DNA of 64,000 nucleotides from Nephrocerus scutellatus (taxonomy: Eukaryota; Arthropoda; Insecta; Diptera; Pipunculidae), in NCBI GenBank assembly GCA_947095585.1, contig OX352762.1, positions 42,332,537 to 42,396,536 of the forward strand, in the 5' to 3' direction. Positions 56,041 to 64,000 of the stretch are shown here, piece after piece. Positions within the stretch are counted from its first letter, which is position 1. Every line of letters begins with the position of its first letter. A model generated the notes under the pieces. That model was not told the origin of the DNA. It did not search any database and saw only the letters and a list, made by a program, of their open reading frames with translations. A program made the position numbers and the translations under genes.

Positions 56041-57360
56041 GGTGATCCTGTCTTGCAGAATTCATCGGATCTAGAGGAGAGAACCACGATAAAAAAAACC
56101 TCAATCCAAGGTGAGACACGTGCGCTGAGGGATGAATGGCCATGAGAACTTTTGTCGCTAGCACGGAACTCCGGATACCTGGTACCCTCCGGTTTCAAGT
56201 GACCTTACCACTGCAAGAGGCTCTGCGGTGAGAGACCTTTCCCTTCCTCATCTAACAAAATCGATGGATAGATTTAAAAATATAATTCCTGAGGGCGGTG
56301 CTTCTCCAAACGCACCAATCTCGGAAGCCAAGGACCGTCAAAGATTCCGAGATTAATCTTTAACAAACAGACGACAGCACAGATGCGTCGATTACCATAA
56401 CCGAGGACTACGTCCCAGCTCAAGGCTCCACCCTGCCAAAATGCTTGGACAATGAGTCCACTTCTACCACCTCTGACATAAGGGACGGGATAATAAGCCT
56501 AGACCTCAAAGACAGAAGGAAAAAAAGACCACAAGAGAGCCGCAAGAAAACGTCTGAATTTCCTTAAACAGACAGGACTTTCCCATGACGAGGCACTAGC
56601 CCAGTGCCAAAGAAAAATAAAAGACAGGAAAGTCACATCCTCCATAAAGCGGAGCTGATCGAATGACTATAGTCCCAAGAACCCGCCAAAAAGAGACAGA
56701 CAAGCTCACCCCCTCAAATCAGCCGAAAACCCTATAAGGGCAGGAAAAACTGGTTCAGGCGAGGCGGAGGCAGCGGGCGGATCGAACATAGCGTTACGCT
56801 ACAGTGACATAAAGAAGGCCATCAGATCGGCCATCACTGACCAAGGCTTTCCTGATGTCAAACTGAAGGCGGTGCAAATGGCAACGATCCAGGACAACAT
56901 CATGGACGCGGTAGCGGAGCTTCCCACCGATGGCATTAGCCCTAACATTCTGGGCTGCAGGGCCAAAAGTGGTTGGCTATCCGTATACAGCGCAGATAAT
57001 GAAATGGCAGCATGGCTTACCAATACGGTACCAACCTTGAAACCATGGCCAGATGCCGGACTGAAAATAGTCGGGGAGGACGAAATTCCTCGCAACCAGA
57101 TTTTCTATGTCTATCTTCCGCACTGCAGAAATGAGACAAATGAGAAAATCAGCAGGCACTTAGAAGTTCAAAACAAGGAGCTACGCAACGCAGACTGAAA
57201 AAGCTTGTCAAGAAAAGACAGGGAAAATGATTACCTGCAGTTGACCATCTCGGCGTCACAAAAAATAACAGAGAACTTAAAGGGCTCCAACAATAAGGTA
57301 AACTGGCTCTTCGGGTCCGTTTACTTCAGACCAAAGATGGTTAAAGAAACGGACAAATAA
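56041..57360 (+). pseudogene. LOA-like ORF1, broken
   Basis: A leader, then a Lys/Glu/Ser-rich region with stops. The conserved part (about 56800-57340) includes AIRSAITDQGFPDVKLKAVQ-type sequence, CRAKSGWLSVYSADNEMAAW and DEIPRNQIFYVYLPHC. This is the DUF4780-like nucleic-acid-binding region found in ORF1 of several insect non-LTR elements. The best open piece is 56872-57198. A stop near 57196 and others before it break the frame. Confidence 0.72.
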
Positions 57361-57599
57361 GCCAAAACCATTGATGCGCCATCAAAACCAAGTCTGTCAA
57401 AGAGACCAACACACCCCACCAACGCCAACACTAAAGCCAAGCCCATTGACCGAACACGACAACTTGGTCACTCGGGATACAAGGTCGGTAGAAAGGCCTC
57501 AAAGAAACACGGCTTATCGGCAGACAGACTAAAAAAGCCTCCTACAATTGTAGCAAGTCAGGGCCCACAGGTTGATCCAAAGAGCCCAAATATTACACA

Positions 57600-58454
57600 A
57601 AGCGATGAGATGCGTGCAAATAAACTTGCATAGATCGAAGGCAGCTACTGCCAATCACTGCCACCTATTCGCATTCAAAAACGAAAAATATTGGGATTCC
57701 CATGTAAACTAGGTAAGTTGATTTATAACAAAGAAAAAGGGAGACCAAGGTCAGCAATTTTGTGCCGCCATTCTCTCAACATTTACTCCATAAATCAATT
57801 TATTTTAAGAGATTTAGTCGCGATCGATCTCCTTAGAGACGCTCTCGCCACAAGGAAGCAAGAGCACTACAAACTTTGCAGCTGCCTACTTCCCAGGCGA
57901 GGAAGAAGACCCCCCTCCAGAGACAACACAGAACTTCATCAACTTCTGTACAGCTCAAGGCCAAAATATGTTGTCGGATGCGATGCTAACGCACACCACA
58001 TAGTCTGGGGAAGCACCAACACTAACATCAGAGGTGAGCAACTCTTTATTGTTCATCTAAAAATATTGTGATAAACAACGTGGGGAACGATGCCACCTTC
58101 ATAAACGCCATACGGAGTGAGGTACTGGACCTTAACCTATCCGATACAAGGACGGCCAGCACGATCCATAAATGGCACGTATTAAAGGACGCATCATTCT
58201 CCGACCACATGTTTATTAGATTCAATATTGAAACTCCAAACAGGGTTCAATCCCTTATAAGAACTCCTAAACACACTAATTGGCAAGTCTTCTTAGACCA
58301 ACTCAAATGTAACCTAACTGGTATATGTACCACCATTAACTCTATTGCTGATCTTGACAATTCGGCAAACGACCTTACCGAGGCAATCATAAACGCCTAC
58401 CACACAATTTCCCCTATAATTCGCATCAGGTGCACGAGGGACGTTCCATGGTAG
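57600..58454 (+). pseudogene. LOA-like endonuclease domain, broken
   Basis: APE-type endonuclease of ORF2. The open pieces are 57691-58071 and 58068-58454, separated by a shift. Motifs include LIYNKEKGRPRSAILCR, the catalytic-region GCDANAHHIVWGSTNTN with RGEQL, and FSDHMFIRF, which holds the SDH box. The N-terminal part with the usual QEPW motif is degraded. The domain would nick target DNA in an intact copy. Confidence 0.82.
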
Positions 58455-59954
58455 AATCACGACCTCGAGGCTAAGCGAAGGGAAGTTCGTAAACTCTTTA
58501 ACAAAGCCAAGCGTATACACACCTGGACGGCCTATAAAACTGCCCTTACTAGATACAACGTGGCCTTAAGGGACAGCAAAAGGTAAAGCTGGAGAGAGTT
58601 TTGCGAAAGCATAGACACACTTCTAACAGCTTGTCGACTACACAAAGCCCTCTCCCTCCCTGGTTAAAAGTCATTTTCCCAAGTGCATCATACTAGAAAA
58701 TCAAGACGCATACGAGGGTATAAACGCGCACCCATACCTTATTTCAACCGAGGCATACAGACGCACAGCCTCCAGAAAGCATTCGCTGGGCGATAAACTC
58801 ATTCCTCCTGCAGCAAGGTATTAAACTAATAAAACCAGTACTCGTAAAACTATACAGAGGCAGCCACAGCCTAGAATACGTTCCAAGGTGCTGGAGAGAT
58901 GTGCGGGTTCTGTTCTTATCAAAGGGAGGGGAGAAATCCCCCGAGGATACTAGGTCGTATAGACTATCAGCCTTACATCTTTCATCCTAAAGTCTATGGA
59001 GAAAATAATAGGCCATTACATAAGGTCGAATGCGCTCCAATGAATTCCCTTAAATACTAGTCAACATGCATACCCGACTGGTAAATCGACGGAAACAGCA
59101 CTACATGAGCTGACAACCAAAATCGAAGACACACTTCAAAGCAAAGAAATGTTATTATGCGCCTTCATCGACATACAAGGTGATTTTGACAACACTACTA
59201 GCTTCGAAGTAATTCAAACACAATCTAGATCAAGGGGCATCGACTCCTCTACCATAAGATGGGTTATGAGCATGCTAAGAAGCAGGAAGATTCAAGCCTC
59301 ATTCGGCGAGGAAAGCATCACGAAAGCGGCAACCAGAGGCTGTCCACAGTGTGGTGTCCTATCGCCCCTTCTGTGGCTATTAGTGATGGATCAGCTGCTC
59401 GCCAGGCTAGAAAACAACGGCCTAACTAATATTAGCTATGCAGATGACCTAGACCTAGTAGTTCGTGGCAAATTCGAGAGCACGATAACAGATCGTATGC
59501 AATTTGCTCTCAAACAAGTCAAAGAATGGTGCAAAGAGGTCGGCCTAAGCGTCAATCCTGACAAGATAGTTTGCACCCTATTTACCATAAGACAAAGAGT
59601 AACGCTACCAGCAATACAATTCAAAGGCAAAACCATTCAAATAATGTCAGAAGTCGTGTTTGACAAAAAACTAACATGGAACCCCCACATATCATATATT
59701 ACAAACAAAGCTAATAAGCTTACTTTACTTGTCAAGGTATGTTTAGCAAAACGTGGGGAATAAACCCGCAAATTACCCTTTGGCTATACCAAAGCATAAT
59801 CAGACCCAGGATCACATACGCGGCCCTGGTTTGGTGGCCAAAAACAGAGCAATCAACGACACGCTCAAAACTGAACAAGATACAAAGACTTATCTGTCTA
59901 AGTGCAACGGGTGCAGTTAAGAGCTGCCCAACGGCAACTCTGGAAAACTTCTAG
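58455..59954 (+). pseudogene. LOA-like reverse transcriptase domain, broken
   Basis: RT motifs appear in several frames: VPRCWRDVRVLFLSKGG near 58880, then in the longest frame (59149-59763) LLCAFIDIQGDFD, GCPQCGVLSPLLW and the catalytic box SYADDLDLVV (59437-59448). GLSVNPDK and LTWNPHI follow. The thumb region continues at 59739-59954 in another frame (LNKIQRLICLSATGAVKSCP). Stops between 58450 and 59150 inactivate it. Confidence 0.85.
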
Positions 59955-60058
59955 GTCTTCCTTCGCTGCACATACACATTAAAAGCGAGGCTGTATCAAG
60001 AGCCACAAAACTTAAAGCAAACAAACCGGGACACTCTAGCATCATAACCAAAATAGAC

Positions 60059-61012
60059 TTGAAACATGTAACTGTCCAACCATCAGACCTAATGATAAAA
60101 ACAACTAATTTAAAAAGGAATTTTTCGATTAAAATACCCGATCGGAACCAAGTTGAAAATATCATAAGTACCATTCGAAACCATGCATCCATCTGGTATA
60201 CAGACGGATCAAAATCAAACGCAGGAACCGGAGCAGGAGTATTCGGACCCAGAATCACACTACGAATACCCCTAGGAAGATCTCCAACAGTATTCCAGGC
60301 AGAAACTATAGTAATAGAAGCCTGCGTCATGGAATGTACTAAAAGAAAGTACAGAAGAACCGAAATCTATGTGATCTCAGACAGTCAGGCAGCACTGCTA
60401 GCATTAAAAGGTCCAGTCTTCTACTCTAAAATAACGTGGAGCTGTTTCTGCCACTTAGAAGAACTGGCCAAAAACAACAAAATCACACTAATGTGGTCTC
60501 CCGGATACTCAGGCATATCAGGAAACGAGGCAGCAGACCTCTGCGCAAGGGAAGGCGCAGAAGGAATTTTCACCGGTCCAGAACACAGCATTGCCTATTT
60601 CAAATGCCATATCAACAGGAAAATTAAAGAGTGGGAAAACGCTACTATCGAAGTGGAATGGAATTCTTCGTCTGGGATGAGACAAGCCAAGAAGCTTCTA
60701 AAATATAACATTAGCCATATGGACAGGGCCATCAAACTGGACCGTCATACACTAAGAACACTAGTCTGGTATTTGACAGGACATGGCCCATTCCATGACC
60801 ATCTTTTGGGTAAATCCCAATCGGACCGCTGCCGATTCTATAACGAGGCAAAGCAAACATCAGAGCATATAATCTTCATACGTGTAGCCCTAGCCCAGAG
60901 AAGAATAAAAGCTTTCAAGGCTTATACAGTTCCCTGGCCAAATGCCAGACCAATCGCATTGTCAGATGTGGTGGCATTCACTAAGGAACTGAGAAATTAC
61001 ATAATGTGGTAA
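60059..61012 (+). pseudogene. LOA-like RNase H domain
   Basis: The longest intact piece of the element (317 codons, starting at a TTG). RNase H motifs: WYTDGSKSNAGTGAGVF, VFQAETIVIEAC, VISDSQAALLAL and WSPGYSGISGNEAAD. In the last motif a Tyr replaces the usual His. The C-terminal part has RCRFYNEAKQTSEHIIF, a decayed form of the usual zinc-binding tail. It is detached from the RT frame, so it is treated as part of a dead ORF2. Confidence 0.85.
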
Positions 61013-61071
61013 AACATCAGGGACGCACAATAGACCTAAAGATCGCAGTGCTCAAGGCTCTTTAGCCCCAC

Positions 61072-61098
61072 CTAATATAATAAATATAATAATAATAA
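61072..61098 (+). repeat. TAA-rich tail/microsatellite
   Basis: CTAATATAATAAATATAATAATAATAAG marks the LOA-like 3' end and is directly followed by a 5'-truncated R4/Dong-like element. Confidence 0.85.
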
Positions 61099-62686
61099 GC
61101 ATTTGACAGTATTCACTCCTATTTGCTAGAAATATTGAAGATGCATAGCGTAGAGCCTAAGTTCATAGAATTCTTTGGAAATGCGATGAATCAATGGAAA
61201 ACTACTTTACATGTAGAAACAACAAAAACTGGTGAAATTAGCATCAAGACAGGCATATTTCAAGGCGACTCTTTCAGCCCTCTCTGGTTTTGCATGTGTT
61301 TAGCACCACTAAGTAGAATCCATAACCAGTCGTCAGATGGATATGACATCAAAGCTGGCAATCAGCAAATTAGTATTACCCACTTATTATATATGGACGA
61401 TTTGAAGCTCTTTGCACGATCCAGATAACATCTTGCTAGTCTAATCAATAATGTTAGAAAGTTCAGCAACGACATCCACATGAACTTTGGATTCGACAAA
61501 TGCAAAGCAGTTGAAATGGTTAGAGGAAAAGTCATGCGAACTGAAGGATTTTCATTTAATGATGGGTTGATAGAGCTGCTGGGTGAAGAAGAGAGCTACA
61601 AATACCTAGGTTTGCTTCAAATGCGTGGAATACAGAAATGCAGGATGAAAAACAGTATTAAAGTTCGCTTTTATGAAAGATTGAAACGGCTATGTAAAAG
61701 CAAGCTAAACAGTGGTAGTTTCACAAAAGCCATAAACATGTATGCTGTACCTGTCATAACATACTCATTCGGACTGATAAATTGGAGTCGAACTGAATTG
61801 GAAGAAATCGAACGACGCATCAGAACAATGTTGACCACTTACCGCTTTCACCACCCTAGAGCGGCAGTAGAACGTATTTATCTACCAAGAAAACGAAGGT
61901 GGCCAAGGTATCACGAACATATATAGAAACACTATACGTTGCTATACGGCTGAGAAAATTTTTCGTTGGAAGCAGTGAGAACAACCATAAATACCATTAA
62001 TTGATGCAATTAGATAAGAATTTTACACCTCTAAAATTAGGGGACATGGAGTTTCAACCGGGTAATATCATCCGCACGACCACTACCATTATTGAGGCAT
62101 GGAAAAGCAAATCAATCCATGGCAAATATCCATATCAACTTAGTGGTAATGAAGTAAACAAGGAAGCTTCAACAATCTGGTTGCAAAAGGGTCAACTGAG
62201 GCCCTGAGATGGAAGCATTTGCTATCGCAATTCAAGATGGAATTATCGCAACAAAGCAATATCGGCGAGCAATCCTACATGAAGACATAGATAGCAATTG
62301 CCGTCAATGTCGACATGGGGTAGAATCCATAGAACATATAATAAATGGATGTACAACATTGGCAAACCACGACTACCTCAAGCGGCAAAATGACATAGCT
62401 AAGATCATACATCAAGAGCTAGCCATTAGATGTAAATTCATCGAAATTAAAAAGCATATTATCAGTATGAAACACATGAAGTTCTGGTCAATTCTAATTA
62501 CAAATTATACTGGGATCGGACGATGAGCACTGATCATACGATTCTTGCAAATCGACCAGATATAACGTATGGGGAAAAAGTGGCGAAATATATTGACTTG
62601 GTACGGGAATTGTCCCAATCATCATATCCAGTACAGGAGTGATAGAGCAAACTGTAATCGACGAGTTAAAAAAATTGAACGCGTGG
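61099..62686 (+). pseudogene. R4/Dong-like non-LTR element, 5'-truncated copy
   Basis: Begins inside the reverse transcriptase (FDSIHSYLLEILKMHSVEPK). RT motifs: IFQGDSFSPLWFCMCLAPLS and LLYMDDLKLFA (YMDD at 61390-61401, rather than the YADD of LOA/R1). Later pieces are MNFGFDKCKAVEMVRGK, INWSRTELEEIERRIRTML, a finger CRQCRHGVESIEHIINGC, ANHDYLKRQNDIAKIIH and, near 62540, HTILANRPDI, which begins the restriction-enzyme-like endonuclease domain. The end, VIEQTVIDELKKLNAWD, is close to the TAA repeat. Stops near 61425, 61926 and 62205 and lost parts of the endonuclease make it inactive. The layout fits the R4 clade. Confidence 0.85.
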
Positions 62687-62714
62687 GACATAATAATTAT
62701 AATAATAATAATAA
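62687..62714 (+). repeat. TAA microsatellite between two R4/Dong-like copies
   Basis: About nine TAA/TTA-type triplets ending AATAATAATAATAAG, the same AAG edge as at 61098. The next element begins GCCCGCAGGGGCAC immediately after it. Confidence 0.88.
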
Positions 62715-64000
62715 GCCCGCAGGGGCACTCTTGAAATGAATGGAGTATTGGGCCTGACAACCCCACGGACCCTAGTTCAGATGACCAGAAAGCGGCGGTC
62801 TGGCCTGATAGAAATCCGATCGCGACGGACCCATAGTGGGCGGCTCCTCGGTCAGCGTCTGTTTCCCCAGGATGGGGCGGCTAAAAATACACCTAGCAGC
62901 AGGTCTAAAATGCAAACCAAAAATAAAGGAGAGACAATTAAGAAATAAAACGATTATAATGCCGCCATCCGGGGGCGCCTGGGCTATCTCTGGAGCTACC
63001 GCTGGAGTTAGCAGCCTGCGAGACGGTAGTGGTGTTGCAGAATCGCAGGAAATGCACACCGGGATAACCTGAACACATACAAACCTGCGACCTGCAGAAA
63101 CATAACATCCACAGAATCTGCACTAGTTCCGACTGTTTCAACGGTTACTATGCCTGAGACCACACGAACTAGCACCGGAAGACGACGTATTGCATGGTCA
63201 ACAGATATGAATAAAGACATTATGCGTTGTCACTATAGAGCAACAAAATGCGGAAGGGACAATCCTGGTTATAGAGGAAGACAATACGAACAATTTATAG
63301 TCATGTACCCACCCACAGCTTTCTGAAAGACTAAGTGAACAGAATGTTGCAGACAGGGTAAGAGCAATTAGAGGTTGGGAAATAATAGAAGAACTAAGAC
63401 CACGACATAGACTAAGCATCGCAAATAGATTGTCACAAAGCCTACAACAACAACCAGAAAACATACAAGTTGAGGAAGAGCTCAACGTCTATCGTTCTTC
63501 ATTAGGTCCAGGCGATATATTGTTCCAGATGGTCTTTGACAAATTTGATGAAGCTCTAATTGAATTTGAAGGAATTGATCCAAGATATAGACCGAGGTTA
63601 CCCAAAGTCAACATAATCAAAAAGATGATCACCATCATTGAACATCTTAATAACATCATTTCATTTCACCTACAGGATCATCACGACTTAAGTCAGGTCC
63701 ACAATATGATTTACTGTTCTGCTATAGCCGCTACTAGAGCAGCGGGACTCAGTATTGTCAGAGCAACTAGAGTCAATCAACAAAACAACAGCAAACCGCC
63801 GTGGCAGCGGCGACTTGAAAGCAAGATAGCAATATTACGTGCTGAAATTGGTCGCTTAACCCAATATAAACATGGTGTCAGGTCACGCCAATTAATTCGA
63901 AAAGTTAGTAAAATAATACAACCACAACTTATCGAGAATTTGACCCACTATGACATGGACATGTTTATTTACAGGCTCGTGCAAAGATAACAGATTTTCA
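62715..64000 (+). mobile_element. R4/Dong-like element, 5' part, continuing beyond the window
   Basis: A GC-rich leader of about 450 bases is followed by an N-terminal coding region from about 63147. It has a Myb/Trihelix-like start (RRRIAWSTDMNKDIM, CHYRATKC) and then, after one frameshift near 63323, a frame running to 63990 with ANRLSQSLQQQPENIQVEEE, PPWQRRLESKIAILRAEIGR and LTQYKHGVRSRQLIRKV. These phrases are typical of the region before the RT in this clade. A stop lies at 63988-63990, close to the window end, so further decay downstream is possible. Confidence 0.78.

Larger units (their letters stand above)
55916..61098 (+). mobile_element. LOA-like non-LTR retrotransposon, decayed, near full length
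   Basis: ORF1, endonuclease, reverse transcriptase and RNase H follow in order, and the element ends in a TAA-rich tail. Codon and base composition are richer in C and G than the flanks. The left limit is where the Gag remnant ends and is approximate. Confidence 0.82.

Overview
The window looks like repeat-rich, probably heterochromatic insect DNA, most likely from a fly. This is an inference from the mix of element families: an env-bearing errantivirus, Osvaldo/Ulysses-like and 412/mdg1-like LTR elements, LOA/R1-type and R4/Dong-type non-LTR elements, piggyBac and hAT remnants, and AT-rich spacers. I found no ordinary host gene and no convincing RNA gene. Nearly everything is a tandem repeat or a transposable element.

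Region 1 (1-18643) is an array of a complex repeat unit of about 5.4 kb. It holds two units close to full length (B, D), one near-full unit with its own duplication and deletions (A), one unit with about 4.1 kb deleted (C) and one cut-off unit (E). Each unit is a mosaic: a GC-rich degenerate minisatellite, an AT-rich block, a cluster of CGATGTAT hairpins and a 373-375 bp foldback element.

Region 2 (18644-23211) carries a small foldback element whose empty target site is also present near 47.35 kb, a broken hAT transposase gene (19773-21727), and a piggyBac-type terminus at 22815.

Region 3 (23212-36558) is an LTR element of the Osvaldo/Ulysses type. It has 1.69 kb LTRs and encodes Gag and protease but no reverse transcriptase or integrase. 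Its 5' LTR is split by a complete errantivirus on the minus strand (23888-31324). That copy has 383 bp LTRs that look identical, open gag, pol and env frames, a canonical -1 slippery heptamer between gag and pol, and a candidate env splice acceptor.

Region 4 (36559-44309) is a 118 bp satellite and related short tandem repeats, split by a minus-strand 412/mdg1-like element (36939-43672). Its LTRs are nearly identical, but its pol carries at least four frameshifts.

Region 5 (44310-64000) is a TE graveyard: a broken piggyBac transposase, a decayed minus-strand non-LTR element, GC-rich minisatellites related to those of region 1, two gypsy fragments placed LTR to LTR, a decayed plus-strand LOA-like element, and two R4/Dong-like elements in tandem, each bounded by TAA repeats.

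Target-site duplications give the order of events. The Osvaldo-like element entered a short tandem repeat (ATGT/ATGT), the errantivirus then entered its LTR (TGTA/TGTA), and the 412-like element separately entered the 118 bp satellite (ATGT/ATGT).
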